From Streptomyces wuyuanensis (lineage in GTDB: Bacteria > Actinomycetota > Actinomycetes > Streptomycetales > Streptomycetaceae): a DNA stretch of 64,000 nt. Below, piece after piece: positions 8,401 to 18,309 of this stretch. The position numbers were made by a program, and so were the translations under genes. The notes under the pieces were generated by a model, which saw only the letters and a list, made by a program, of their open reading frames with translations, was not told where the DNA came from and ran no database searches. The stretch's first letter is position 1. Each line of letters starts with the position of its first letter. The stretch lies in the NCBI RefSeq assembly GCF_900103455.1, contig NZ_FNHI01000014.1, forward strand, positions 62,001-126,000. The letters are read 5' to 3'.

Positions 8401-9771
8401 TCAGGCCTCCGTGCTGATGAAGACGTTCTTGGTCTCGGTGAAAGCGGTGAGGGCGTCGGGACCGAGTTCCCGGCCGAGGCCGGACTGCCCGTATCCGCCG
8501 AACGGGGTCCAGTAGCGGACGCTGGAGTGGGAGTTGACGGACAGGTTGCCCGCGGCGACCGCCCCGGAGACCCGCAGGGCGCGGCCCACGTCGCGGGTCC
8601 AGATGGAGCCGGAGAGCCCGTACTCGGTGTCGTTGGCGAGCCGTACGGCGTGGTCCTCGTCGTCGAACGGCAGGACGACGGCGACGGGGCCGAAGACCTC
8701 CTCGGTGGCGACGGGGGCCTCGGGAGCGGCGCCGGTGACCAGCGTCGGCGGGAACCAGAAGCCGGGGCCGTCGGGGGCGCTGCCCCGGACCGTCGCGAGG
8801 TCGTCGGTGACGTACGACCGTACGCGGTCGAGCTGGGCGCGCGAGATGAGCGGGCCCATCTGCGTGGCCTCGTCCGCGGGGTCGCCGACCACGACCGACT
8901 TCAGCGCGGGGGCGAGCCGGTCGAGGAAGTCGTCGTACACCGAGCGCTGGACGAGGATGCGGGTGCGGGCGCAGCAGTCCTGGCCGCTGTTGTCCAGGAA
9001 GGCCATCGGCGCGGCGGCGGCCGCCGCTTCGACGTCCGCGTCGGCGAAGACGATGTTGGGGCTCTTGCCGCCGAGTTCGAGGGTCACCCGCTTCACGCGC
9101 TCGGCGCAGAGCGCCATGATCTGCTTCCCGATCCGGGTGGAGCCGGTGAAGACGATCTTGGCCACGCCGGGGTGGCGCACCAGTGCGTCGCCCGCGACGG
9201 CGCCGTGGCCGGGCAGCACCTGGAAGAGGTGCTCGGGAAGGCCCGCCTCCAGGGCGAGTTCGGCGAGGCGCAGCGCGGTCAGGGGCGTGGTCTCGGCGGG
9301 TTTGAGGACGACGGCGTTGCCGGCGGCGAGCGCGGGGGCGGTGCCCCAGGCGGCGATCGGCATGGGGAAGTTCCAGGGCGCGATGACGCCCACGACGCCG
9401 AGCGGCTCGAGGAGGGTCAGATCGATGCCTCCGGACACGGGGATCTGGCGGCCGGTGAGGCGCTCCACTCCCCCGGCGGAGTAGTCGAGCAGATCGCGGA
9501 CGTTGCCCGCCTCCCAGCGGGCGTTGCCGATGGTGTGCCCGGCCTCGCGGACCTCCAGCAGGGCGAGTTCCTCGATGTGGTCGTCGACGGCGGCGGCGAA
9601 CCGGCGCAGCAGCCTGGCCCGGTCGGCGGGCGCCGCGGCCGCCCAGACGCGCTGGGCCCGCGCCGCCCTGCCCACCGCGGCGTCGACGTCCGCGGCGTCC
9701 GCGCCGGGGACGGTGGCGATGACTTCCTCGGTGGCCGGGTTGAGCACATCGAGTGAGTACGGGTGCGACAA
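8401..9771 (-). CDS. NAD(P)-dependent aldehyde dehydrogenase
   Basis: A 456-residue ALDH. Landmarks in order: PWNFPMPIAAWGTAPALAAG, KPAETTPLTALRLAEL, FTGSTRIGKQIM, the general base in VTLELGGKSP, the catalytic cysteine in SGQDCCARTR, and EEVFGPVAVV. The catalytic site has two adjacent cysteines. The best start is TTG at 9769-9771 (MSHPYSLDVLNPATEE): GAGG lies six bases before it and the glnA4 stop only eight bases upstream. It probably oxidises a gamma-glutamyl amino-aldehyde made from ethanolamine or a polyamine to the acid. Confidence 0.88.
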   Translation of the reverse strand: MSHPYSLDVLNPATEEVIATVPGADAADVDAAVGRAARAQRVWAAAAPADRARLLRRFAAAVDDHIEELALLEVREAGHTIGNARWEAGNVRDLLDYSAGGVERLTGRQIPVSGGIDLTLLEPLGVVGVIAPWNFPMPIAAWGTAPALAAGNAVVLKPAETTPLTALRLAELALEAGLPEHLFQVLPGHGAVAGDALVRHPGVAKIVFTGSTRIGKQIMALCAERVKRVTLELGGKSPNIVFADADVEAAAAAAPMAFLDNSGQDCCARTRILVQRSVYDDFLDRLAPALKSVVVGDPADEATQMGPLISRAQLDRVRSYVTDDLATVRGSAPDGPGFWFPPTLVTGAAPEAPVATEEVFGPVAVVLPFDDEDHAVRLANDTEYGLSGSIWTRDVGRALRVSGAVAAGNLSVNSHSSVRYWTPFGGYGQSGLGRELGPDALTAFTETKNVFISTEA

Positions 9772-9779
9772 GTGGTGCC

Positions 9780-11144
9780 TCACATGCGTTCGAAGGAGCG
9801 GCGGAGCTCCCAGTCGGTCACCGCGGCGTCGAAGGCTTCGAGCTCGACGCGCGCCATGTTGCGGTAGTGGGCGACGACCTCGTCCCCGAAGGCGGCCTTG
9901 GCGATGGGGCTGTTCTCCCAGAGCTCGGCGGCCTCGCGGAGGGTGGTCGGGACGTGCTCGTAGTCGGCGCCGTAGGCGTTGCCGGTGCAGACCTCGGGCA
10001 GTTCCAGCTTCTGCTCGATGCCGTACAGGCCGGCGGCCACCATTCCGGCGACCGCGAGATGGGGGTTGACGTCGCCGCCGGGCAGCCGGTTCTCGAAGCG
10101 CGTCGAGCGGCCGTGGCCGACGACGCGCAGGGCGCAGGTCCGGTTGTCGTGTCCCCAGGCGACGGCGGTCGGGGCGAAGGAGCCCGGCTGGAACCGCTTG
10201 TACGAGTTGATGTTCGGCGCGTACAGCAGGGAGAAGTCGCGCAGGGCGGCGATCTGCCCGGCGAGGAAGTGGCGCATGACCGCCGACATGCCGTCCGGTC
10301 CGTCGCCCGCCATGACGTTGCGGCCGTCGGCGTCGGCGAGCGAGAGGTGGATGTGGCAGGAGTTGCCCTCGCGCTCGTTGTACTTGGCCATGAAGGTGAT
10401 CGAGACGCCTTCCTGGGCGGCGATCTCCTTCGTTCCCGTCTTGTAGATCGCGTGCTGGTCGCAGGTGACGAGCGCCTCGTCGTAGCGGAACACGATCTCG
10501 TGCTGGCCGGGGTTGCACTCGCCCTTGGCGGACTCGACGGTCAGGCCCGCGGCGGCCATCTCGTTGCGGATCCGGCGCAGCAGGGGCTCGATGCGGCCGG
10601 TGCCGAGGACCGAGTAGTCGATGTTGTACTGGTTGGCCGGGGTCAGGCCCTGGTAGCCGCGGTCCCAGGCCTGCTCGTAGGTGTCCTTGAAGACGATGAA
10701 CTCCAGCTCGGTGCCGACCTGCGCGGTCCAGCCGTGCTCCGCAAGGCGCTCCAGCTGGCGGCGCAGGATCTGGCGGGGCGCGGCGACGACCGGGGCGCCG
10801 TCGTTCCACGCCAGGTCGGCGACGAGCATGGCCGTGCCCTCGTTCCACGGGACACGGCGCAGCGTGGCCAGGTCGGGGTGCATGGCGAAGTCGCCGTACC
10901 CGCGCTCCCACGAGGACATGGCGTAGCCGTCCACCGTGTTCATCTCGGTGTCGACGGCGAGCAGGTAGTTGCAGCCCTCCGTACCGTGCTCCAGGACCTC
11001 GTCGAGGAAGAACCGGGCGGCGAACCGCTTGCCCTGGAGCCTGCCCTGCATGTCGGGAAAGGCCAGGACTACGGTGTCGATCTCACCGCTCGCCACGAGG
11101 ACTCTCAGTTCCTCGACGGTCAGCGGGGGTGTGCGGTCTGCCAC
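9780..11144 (-). CDS. glnA4: Glutamine-synthetase-like gamma-glutamylethanolamide synthetase (GlnA4 type)
   Basis: A 454-residue member of the glutamine synthetase superfamily. Conserved blocks are TELEFIVF, ESAKGECNPGQHEIVFRY, GNSCHIHLSL, the NINSYKRFQPGSFAP signature and TRFENRLPGGDVNPHL. It lacks the adenylylation-site tyrosine region of true GlnA. In Streptomyces coelicolor the protein at the matching position, beside ALDH and SDR genes near infC, is GlnA4, which joins ethanolamine to glutamate. I assign that role by synteny and sequence type; a polyamine substrate is the alternative. GTG 11142-11144 has TAGGAGG nine bases upstream. Transcription runs from a 78-base divergent region that holds a palindromic operator. 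Confidence 0.85.
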   Translation of the reverse strand: MADRTPPLTVEELRVLVASGEIDTVVLAFPDMQGRLQGKRFAARFFLDEVLEHGTEGCNYLLAVDTEMNTVDGYAMSSWERGYGDFAMHPDLATLRRVPWNEGTAMLVADLAWNDGAPVVAAPRQILRRQLERLAEHGWTAQVGTELEFIVFKDTYEQAWDRGYQGLTPANQYNIDYSVLGTGRIEPLLRRIRNEMAAAGLTVESAKGECNPGQHEIVFRYDEALVTCDQHAIYKTGTKEIAAQEGVSITFMAKYNEREGNSCHIHLSLADADGRNVMAGDGPDGMSAVMRHFLAGQIAALRDFSLLYAPNINSYKRFQPGSFAPTAVAWGHDNRTCALRVVGHGRSTRFENRLPGGDVNPHLAVAGMVAAGLYGIEQKLELPEVCTGNAYGADYEHVPTTLREAAELWENSPIAKAAFGDEVVAHYRNMARVELEAFDAAVTDWELRRSFERM

Positions 11145-11180
11145 GGGATTGCGCCTCCTAAGGTCAGCCGGGAGCCATAA

Positions 11181-11196
11181 GGTATTGCCGAAGACC
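11181..11196. promoter_or_regulatory. Palindromic operator between glnA4 and its FadR-type regulator
   Basis: The inverted repeat GGTnTTnnnnAAnACC (GGTATTGCCGAAGACC) is centred in the divergent intergenic region. GGT...ACC ends suit GntR/FadR-family operators, so the adjacent regulator is the likely ligand and would control both directions. Confidence 0.6.
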
Positions 11197-11222
11197 ATTG
11201 CTTGGGAAGGGGAAACCGCAAC

Positions 11223-11951
11223 GTGGCGGAGAAGAGCGAGTCCGGGGACCGGCTCACGTCCGTGCTGCGGCCGGTGCGCGGGGGCAACGGCTTCGAGGAG
11301 GCCCTGGAGCAGATCCTGCAGGTCGTACGGCTGGGCCTGGTGCCCGGCGGCGAACGCCTGCCCGCCGAGCGGGAGCTCGCCGAGCGCATGGGCATCAGCC
11401 GGGTGACGCTGCGCGAGGTCCTCAAGGTCCTCCAGGAGGAGGGCCTGGTGGAGAGCCGGCGCGGCCGCTACGGCGGCACGTTCGTCCTGCACCGCCCGCG
11501 CACCGAGGGCGAGGACGAGCTGCGCCGCCGGGTCGCGGCCGTCGACGTCGAGGACACGCTGCGCTTCCGGGAGGTCCTGGAGGTCGGCGCTGCGGGCCTG
11601 TGCGCTGCGCACGGGCTCTCCGACGAGGGCTCCGCGCGGCTGCGCACCGCACTGACGGCCACGCACGACGCACCCCTGGACGACTACCGGCGCTGCGACA
11701 CGCTCCTCCACCTCACGCTCGCCGAGCTGTCCGGCTCACCCACCCTGACCTCGCAGTACGCGGCCGTCCGGGCGACCGTGAACGATCTGCTCGACTGCAT
11801 CCCGCTGCTCGTGCGCAATCTGGAGCACTCCCAGCAGCAGCACGTCGCACTCGTGGAGGCGGTGCTGGAGGGCGACGCGGACGCGGCCCGCGAGGTGATG
11901 CGCGAACACTGCGAGGGAACGGCGGCGCTGCTGCGCGGCTTCCTGGCGTGA
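11223..11951 (+). CDS. FadR-subfamily GntR transcription regulator
   Basis: A 242-residue regulator. The winged helix-turn-helix is LPAERELAERMGISRVTLREVLKVLQEEGLVESRRGRYGGTFV (about 45-90). The rest is the all-helical FCD ligand domain, with Arg, His and Asp residues (RFREVLEVGAAG, LLHLTLAELSG, HVALVEAVLEGD) placed like FadR/FCD metal-site residues. GTG 11223 is chosen because GGAAGGGG lies about ten bases upstream; a TTG seven codons earlier is open but lacks a good site. It lies divergent to glnA4 and upstream of the permease, so it is the natural regulator of ethanolamine/polyamine use, probably as a repressor released by an intermediate. Confidence 0.85.
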   Translation: MAEKSESGDRLTSVLRPVRGGNGFEEALEQILQVVRLGLVPGGERLPAERELAERMGISRVTLREVLKVLQEEGLVESRRGRYGGTFVLHRPRTEGEDELRRRVAAVDVEDTLRFREVLEVGAAGLCAAHGLSDEGSARLRTALTATHDAPLDDYRRCDTLLHLTLAELSGSPTLTSQYAAVRATVNDLLDCIPLLVRNLEHSQQQHVALVEAVLEGDADAAREVMREHCEGTAALLRGFLA

Positions 11952-12006
11952 GACCCGGGCGGCTTCCTCGCGTGAGACCTGCCGCGCGGCTTCCTCGCGG
12001 CATACC
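11935..12006 (+). repeat. Three tandem copies of a 21-base unit at the end of the regulator gene
   Basis: GCGGCTTCCTGGCGTGAGACC starts at 11935, a near-identical copy at 11959 and a diverged copy at 11986, with spacings of 24 and 27 bases. The first copy contains the regulator's last codons and its TGA. Confidence 0.8.
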
Positions 12007-12091
12007 GTCGGCGGCCTTCGGGAAGGAGCCGCGGACACGGCCGGGCATGCCACCGCGCACCAACGGGAACGTGTCGGCGTAACCCGAAAGT

Positions 12092-12110
12092 AACGCACGG
12101 GTCTTGCGTT
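12092..12110. promoter_or_regulatory. Inverted repeat upstream of the permease
   Basis: AACGCA and TGCGTT are separated by seven bases, 63 bases before the permease start. It does not resemble the 11181 palindrome, so a different protein, or a nitrogen regulator such as GlnR, might bind here; this is inference. Confidence 0.35.
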
Positions 12111-12172
12111 TCCCCCGCGGTCACCGCAAAGGTATGGCTCCATTCCATTGGGCCCGACGCGGGAGCTCTGCC

Positions 12173-13624
<1,452 letters not shown>

Positions 13625-13908
13625 CCGCCGGGCGTACGGACCCGGTATCCGGATGCCCGGGCGGCGGGGCACCGGGTCCGAACGCCCCGGCGTCCGGACG
13701 GACGGGGTCCTTCCGCCCGGCCGGACGCCGAGCGCCGCTACGGCCGGGGACCGGTCGCCGCGACGGCCACCCGCGCAGGCGCCGACGGCCGGGAAGGCCC
13801 CGGCGGCGCCCGCGCACCGGCAGGCGCCCACCCCGCCGACAACACAACCCGACTGCCCAGCACGACCGACCGACACGACCGCACGACACGACCGGAGGAC
13901 CCGCGACC

Positions 13909-14586
13909 GTGACCCAGCCGCTCATCGGGGTCAGCACGTACCTGGAGCAAGCCTCGTGGGGCGTGTGGCGACTGCCCGCCGCCCTGCTGCCGGCCGGCTA
14001 TCCGCGTCTCGTCCAGTCGGCCGGGGGCATCGCCGCGATGCTGCCGCCGGACGAGCCGGGCCGGGCCGCCGCGACCGTGGCCCGGCTCGACGGGCTGGTC
14101 GTCGCGGGCGGGCCCGACGTCGAACCCGTACGGTACGGAGCCGAGCCCGGCCCGCGCACCGGCCCGCCGGCCCGGGAGCGGGACGCCTGGGAGCTCGCCC
14201 TGATCCGGGCGGCACTCGACGGCGGCACCCCGCTGCTGGGGATCTGCCGGGGCATGCAGTTGCTGAACGTCGCGCTCGGCGGCACGCTCGTCCAGCACCT
14301 CGACGGGCACGTGGAAGCCGTCGGCGTCTTCGGCCGGCACCCCGTGACTCCGGTCGCGGGCACGCTGTACGCCTCGCTGGTGCCGGAGGAGTCGTCGGTT
14401 CCGACCTACCACCACCAGTCCGTCGACCTCCTCGGCGACGGCCTCGTCGTATCGGCGCACGCCCACGACGGCACAGTGGAGGCCGTCGAACTCCCGGACC
14501 CGGCCTGGGTGCTCGGTGTGCAGTGGCACCCGGAAATGGCCGACGACACCCGCGTCATGGCGGGCCTCGTCCGCGCCGCCTCCTGA
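13909..14586 (+). CDS. Class I glutamine amidotransferase-like gamma-glutamyl amide hydrolase (PuuD-like)
   Basis: A 225-residue peptidase C26-type protein: GLVVAGGPDVEP, the nucleophile elbow LLGICRGMQLLNVALGG with catalytic Cys, and the His/Glu pair in VLGVQWHPEMADD. These proteins cleave gamma-glutamyl amides such as gamma-glutamyl-GABA. Here it would release glutamate and the oxidised amine acid at the end of the pathway begun by GlnA4. GTG 13909 follows GGAGG by about ten bases. It lies 284 bases after the permease on the same strand. Confidence 0.85.
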   Translation: MTQPLIGVSTYLEQASWGVWRLPAALLPAGYPRLVQSAGGIAAMLPPDEPGRAAATVARLDGLVVAGGPDVEPVRYGAEPGPRTGPPARERDAWELALIRAALDGGTPLLGICRGMQLLNVALGGTLVQHLDGHVEAVGVFGRHPVTPVAGTLYASLVPEESSVPTYHHQSVDLLGDGLVVSAHAHDGTVEAVELPDPAWVLGVQWHPEMADDTRVMAGLVRAAS

Positions 14587-14663
14587 CCGATTCCGACGGG
14601 CGGGAGCCCCCGGCCCGCACCCACCGCCGATGACCCTGCGGGGCGGGCCGGGGCTTGCTCCAC

Positions 14664-14701
14664 GGGTCCGGTGCACGGCACACGCGCCGCGCACCGGACC
14701 C
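14664..14701. terminator. Bidirectional terminator between convergent genes
   Basis: A perfect 11-base stem, GGGTCCGGTGC against GCACCGGACCC, lies between the amidase stop at 14586 and the LysR stop at 14838. Confidence 0.65.
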
Positions 14702-14837
14702 CGCCCCGCCTCGTCGCTCCGCCCGGACGCAGCCCCAACCACCGCCTTGCGGCCTCCCCCAGAGTGGCCGGCCCACGAGGTGCGGCCCGGACGCGCCCGC
14801 GAGCCGGCGCGCCGCCTGCGTCCCCGGCCCCGGGTCC

Positions 14838-15761
14838 TCAGGTCCCTGATCGCGTCAGCGACAGGAGGTCGCGGGCCGGGCCCGTGGGGCGGTGGCCGTG
14901 GGGCCAGACCGCGCGGAGGTCGCGGCGGAGCCGGACCGCCTCGACGGGGATGCGGACGAGCCGGCGGGACGCCAGTTCCTCGGTCACCGCGAGTTCGCTG
15001 AGGACCGCGGGGCCGGCGCCGCTGACGGCGGCCGCCTTCACCGCGGTGGTGGAGGCGAGTTCGAGCAACGGCTCGGCGAGGCCACCGTGGCCCGCGAGCG
15101 CCGAGTCGAGCACCTGCCGGGTGCCCGAGCCGCGCTCGCGCAGCACCAGAGGGGTGGCGGCGAGCTTCTCGGGCGACAGCGGAGAACGCCGCCGAGCCCA
15201 CTCGTGGCCGGGCGCCGCGACGACCACGAGCCGGTCGTGGCCCACGACCGCGCCGTCGAGTCCCTCCGGCACGGCGAGGCCCTCGACGAAGCCGAGGTCG
15301 GCCTCGCCACGCAGCAGCCGCTCAGCGACCGCCGCCGAGTTGCCCGCCAGCAGGGACACCGCGGTGCCCGGGCGCTCCTGGCGGAGTGCGATCAGCCAAC
15401 CGGGCAGCAGGTACTCGGCGATGGTCATGCTGGCGGCCACCCTCAGCCGGGAGTCGCGCCGGTCCCGCAGCGCCTGCGCCCCGGCGTCGAACGCCTCGGC
15501 CGCCTCCACGATCCGCCGCGCCCAGTCCGTGACCAGCGCGCCCGCGGCGGTCAGCCGGGAGCCGCGCGGCGAGCGGTCCACCAGCGCGACGCCCAACTGC
15601 CTCTCCATGGACCGGATCCGGCTGCTCGCCGCGGGCTGGGTGATGCCGAGCTCGCGGGCGGCCCGCCCCAGGCTCCCGTGCCGGGCCACCGCGAGCAGCA
15701 GTTCCAGCGCGGCCAGATCGGGCACCCGGTGGGCCACCGGTCCGCGTTCCCCTTCGCTCAT
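14838..15761 (-). CDS. LysR-family transcription regulator
   Basis: A 307-residue LTTR. The N-terminal winged helix (LAALELLLAVARHGSLGRAARELGITQPAASSRIRSMERQLG, about 14-54) is followed by a linker helix and the periplasmic-binding-like effector domain (RLRVAASMTIAEYLLPGWL ... DLGFVEG). The LRERGSGTRQVLDSAL segment resembles CysB/CbbR-type effector pockets, so an inorganic anion or small acid is possible. It is divergent from a TDT-family exporter, the expected target. Its ATG is the final three bases of a LysR-type dyad at 15759-15775, which points to autorepression. Confidence 0.88.
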   Translation of the reverse strand: MSEGERGPVAHRVPDLAALELLLAVARHGSLGRAARELGITQPAASSRIRSMERQLGVALVDRSPRGSRLTAAGALVTDWARRIVEAAEAFDAGAQALRDRRDSRLRVAASMTIAEYLLPGWLIALRQERPGTAVSLLAGNSAAVAERLLRGEADLGFVEGLAVPEGLDGAVVGHDRLVVVAAPGHEWARRRSPLSPEKLAATPLVLRERGSGTRQVLDSALAGHGGLAEPLLELASTTAVKAAAVSGAGPAVLSELAVTEELASRRLVRIPVEAVRLRRDLRAVWPHGHRPTGPARDLLSLTRSGT

Positions 15762-15775
15762 AAACCCAGCTTATG
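15759..15775. promoter_or_regulatory. LysR-type T-N11-A dyad overlapping the regulator's start codon
   Basis: CATAA-N7-TTATG is a perfect five-base inverted repeat with T and A eleven bases apart, the LTTR consensus. Bound protein here would block translation initiation or transcription of the regulator and could activate the exporter at 15832. A second imperfect dyad (TATGG-GG-CCATA) follows at once. Confidence 0.6.
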
Positions 15776-15831
15776 GGGCCATAGCGATGCCGTGCCTGGT
15801 GGGCGGCCCGCCGGGGCCCGAAGGTGGAACC

Positions 15832-16989
15832 ATGGTCATCGTCGCCCATCCCCGCACCCCCTCCCCCGCCGTGCCGCCCGGCACGACCCGGCCCGCCCCA
15901 CCGCTGAGCCGTCTCGGGCCGAATTGGTACTCCGCCGTCATGGGCACGGCCGCGGTGGCCATCGCGGGTGCGTCCCTGCCGGTGGGGCCCGCGGGACCGC
16001 GGGACGTGCTGGAGGCGGTCTGGGTGCTGTCCGCACTGGCGCTGGCCGCTCTGCTCGTCGCGCGCGCCGCGCACTGGGCCCACCACCACGACCGGGCGCG
16101 TGCAGATCTGCTCGATCCGGCGGTCGCCCCGTTCCAGGGCTGTATGGCGATGGCGCTCCTCGCCGTCGGCATCGGCTCCCTCACGGTCGGCGGGGGCGTC
16201 ATCGGGGAGCACGCGGCGCTCGTGACGGCGACGGCGCTGTTCGCCGCCGGCACACTGGCGGGACTCACGGCGGCGGTGGCGGTCCCGTACCTGCTCGTCA
16301 CCCGGCGCCGGGTGGCGGCGAGGGACGCGTCCCCGGTCTGGCTGCTGCCGGTGGTGGCCCCGATGGTGGCGGCCACGCTGGGCGCGCTCCTCGTGGGCAG
16401 GGTGCCCGCCGGACCGTGGCGACGGGCGGCGCTCCTGGGCTGCTACGGGCTGTTCGCCGTGAGTCTGGCCGCCGTGCTCGTCATCCTGCCGCTGGTGATC
16501 CTGCGGCTCCTGCGCGAAGGCCCTCCGCCGCTCGCCGCCACACCGGCACTGTTCCTGGTGCTCGGGCCGCTGGGCCAGTCCACGACCGCCGTGCACAAGC
16601 TGGCGAACGTGGCCCCCTCGGCGGTGGGAGGGGCGGACGGGGCGGTCCTGGGCTCCTTCGCGACCGCCTACGGGAGCGTCGCGCTCGGTCTCGCGCTGCT
16701 GTGGCTCCTCCCGGCCGCGGCGCTCGTGGTGCGGGCGGCCCGCCGGGGCATGCCGTTCGCGATGACCTGGTGGGCGTTCACCTTCCCGGTCGGTACGTGC
16801 GTCACGGGGGCGGCGGCGCTGTCGGCGCGCACCGGTGCCGCCGTTCCTGCCTGGGCGGCGGCCGCGCTGTACGCCTTCCTGGTCGCGGCCTGGGCCGTGG
16901 CCGGGACCCTCACGCTGCGGGGTCTCACCGGCGGAGCGCTGCTCGCAGCTCCGTCGGCGCCGCCGCCAGCGACGGCCCGTACCAGGTGA
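15832..16989 (+). CDS. TDT-family transporter (TehA/SLAC1 fold; dicarboxylate, sulfite or tellurite type)
   Basis: A 385-residue integral membrane protein with ten hydrophobic helices, from LGPNWYSAVMGTAAVAIAGASL to WAAAALYAFLVAAWAVAGTLTL. The opening GPNWYSAVMGTAAVAIAG and late MPFAMTWWAFTFPVGTCVTG segments are hallmarks of the tellurite-resistance/dicarboxylate family, some members of which export sulfite. ATG 15832 is preceded by AAGGTGGAA; an in-frame ATG at 15787 would add 15 residues but has a poorer site. The last 65 bases overlap the end of the convergent gene at 16925. Confidence 0.82.
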   Translation: MVIVAHPRTPSPAVPPGTTRPAPPLSRLGPNWYSAVMGTAAVAIAGASLPVGPAGPRDVLEAVWVLSALALAALLVARAAHWAHHHDRARADLLDPAVAPFQGCMAMALLAVGIGSLTVGGGVIGEHAALVTATALFAAGTLAGLTAAVAVPYLLVTRRRVAARDASPVWLLPVVAPMVAATLGALLVGRVPAGPWRRAALLGCYGLFAVSLAAVLVILPLVILRLLREGPPPLAATPALFLVLGPLGQSTTAVHKLANVAPSAVGGADGAVLGSFATAYGSVALGLALLWLLPAAALVVRAARRGMPFAMTWWAFTFPVGTCVTGAAALSARTGAAVPAWAAAALYAFLVAAWAVAGTLTLRGLTGGALLAAPSAPPPATARTR

Positions 16990-17635
16990 GCATGCGCCCG
17001 TCCACGAGCGCGGCGGGGATCCCCGGGAACGCCTCGGGGCCGTCGTCCGCGGTGAAGCGGTAGGGCTCGTCGGGAAGCACGACGAGGTCCGCCCCCGCGG
17101 CGGCCAGCTCGTCCGGCGGGATGCGGGGGTAGCGCTCCGGGTGTGCGGCGTAGACGTTCTCGATGCCGAGCCGGGCGAGCAGATCGCCGGCGAAGGTGTC
17201 GCGGCCGAGGACCATCCAGGGACGCCGCCACACCGGCACCACCGCGCGGCGCGGCTCGGCCGGCGGTTCGACGGCGTCCCAGGCGGCCTCGGCGTCGTCG
17301 AGCCATCGGGGCCGGGGGACGCCGCAGGCGTCGAGGACCCGCTCCAGTTCGGCGAACGCCTGGGGGAGGGTCCGCACCTCGGTGACGAGCACGTCGAGCC
17401 CCGCGGCGCGCAGCGCGGCGAGGTCGGGCTCCCGGTTCTCCTCCTCGTTGGCGACGACGAGGTCCGGCCGCAGCGCTACGACCGCCTCCACGTCCGGGTT
17501 CTTGGTGCCGCCGATCCTGGCGGCGGCGAGGCCGGCGGGGTGGGTGCACCAGTCGGTGGCGCCGGCCAGCAGCCCGGGCGCGCTGACCGCGATGGCCTCG
17601 GTGAGCGAGGGCACCAGGGACACGACCCGCGTCAC
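16925..17635 (-). CDS. Helical-backbone metal receptor / cobalamin-binding-type protein (no signal peptide)
   Basis: A 236-residue protein with the BtuF/TroA-like fold: RVVSLVPSLTEAI at the start, RIGGTKNPDVEAVVALRPDLVVANEEEN in the middle, and LGIENVYAAHPERYPRIPPDELAAAGADLVVLPDEPY near the end. There is no leader or lipobox, so it probably stays in the cytoplasm, unlike ABC-importer binding proteins. GTG 17633-17635 overlaps the stop of the upstream XRE/cupin gene (GTGA), so the two are translationally coupled. The ligand (cobalamin, a chelated metal or another molecule) is unknown. Confidence 0.75.
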   Translation of the reverse strand: MTRVVSLVPSLTEAIAVSAPGLLAGATDWCTHPAGLAAARIGGTKNPDVEAVVALRPDLVVANEEENREPDLAALRAAGLDVLVTEVRTLPQAFAELERVLDACGVPRPRWLDDAEAAWDAVEPPAEPRRAVVPVWRRPWMVLGRDTFAGDLLARLGIENVYAAHPERYPRIPPDELAAAGADLVVLPDEPYRFTADDGPEAFPGIPAALVDGRMLTWYGPSLAAAPTELRAALRR

Positions 17636-18183
17636 AGTGCGACGGCCTCGATGTGGTCGGCGACGGCGACGACGACGAGGCGGGTGCCGGGGCGGGTGGC
17701 GCGCCAGCGGTGCAGCACCCCGCCGGAGAGGAAGAGCGTGTCGCCCTTCTCCAGCCGGTGGGCACGGCCCTCGGCCTCGACCTCCGCGCCGCCGTCGGCC
17801 ACGTACATCAGCTCGTCGTTGCGGTGCTGGTGCTCGCCTCCGGCGTCCTGCTCGCCGGTGAACTCGACGGCGTGGAGCTGGTGGTGACCGCGCACCAGAT
17901 GGCGCACGCCCGGCCGGGCGGCGAGGGCGGCGTCGTCGGCTCGGACGACGTCGACGACCCGGCAGGAGTCGGCGGCGGCGAGCAGTTCGGCGGCGGTCGT
18001 CTCCAGCGCGTCGGCGACCCGGTGCAGCGAGCGCATGCTGGGCCGGGCCCGTTCGTTCTCGATCTGGCTGAGGAAGGGCACGGACAAGCCGCTGCGTCCG
18101 GCGACGGCGGCGAGCGTGAGATCGAGGGCACGGCGCCTTCGGCGGACGGCGGAGCCGACCCGGAGCGCTTCCTTGTCTCCCAT
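17632..18183 (-). CDS. XRE-family regulator with C-terminal cupin domain
   Basis: A 183-residue protein. An N-terminal Cro/CI-type helix-turn-helix (VRRRRRALDLTLAAVAGRSGLSVPFLSQIENERARPS, about 14-50) joins a cupin-2 barrel with HQHRNDELMYVADGGAEVE and a late GGVLHRWRA. Such HTH-cupin proteins sense small metabolites, PuuR being the best known. ATG 18183 follows GGGAGG. It is coupled to the metal-receptor-like gene and lies close to the betaine importer, separated from it by a terminator. The operator is unknown. Confidence 0.85.
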   Translation of the reverse strand: MGDKEALRVGSAVRRRRRALDLTLAAVAGRSGLSVPFLSQIENERARPSMRSLHRVADALETTAAELLAAADSCRVVDVVRADDAALAARPGVRHLVRGHHQLHAVEFTGEQDAGGEHQHRNDELMYVADGGAEVEAEGRAHRLEKGDTLFLSGGVLHRWRATRPGTRLVVVAVADHIEAVAL

Positions 18184-18262
18184 GACTGAGGTCCCTCCCT
18201 CCTCTCTGTACCTTACGCACGTTCCGGCCCGGGCAACCCTCCGTTGCCCCAGCCGCAACGGC

Positions 18263-18295
18263 GAGGACCCCGCCACGTTATGTGACGGGGCCCTC
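18263..18295 (-). terminator. Terminator after the betaine importer operon
   Basis: A long symmetrical stem (GAGG-CCCCG-CAC against GTG-CGGGG-CCTC, with opposed single-base mismatches) lies just past the permease/binding-protein stop. A second hairpin, CCGTTGC/GCAACGG at 18241-18261, adjoins it. Confidence 0.6.
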
Positions 18296-18309
18296 ACCGG
18301 TGGGGGGAT

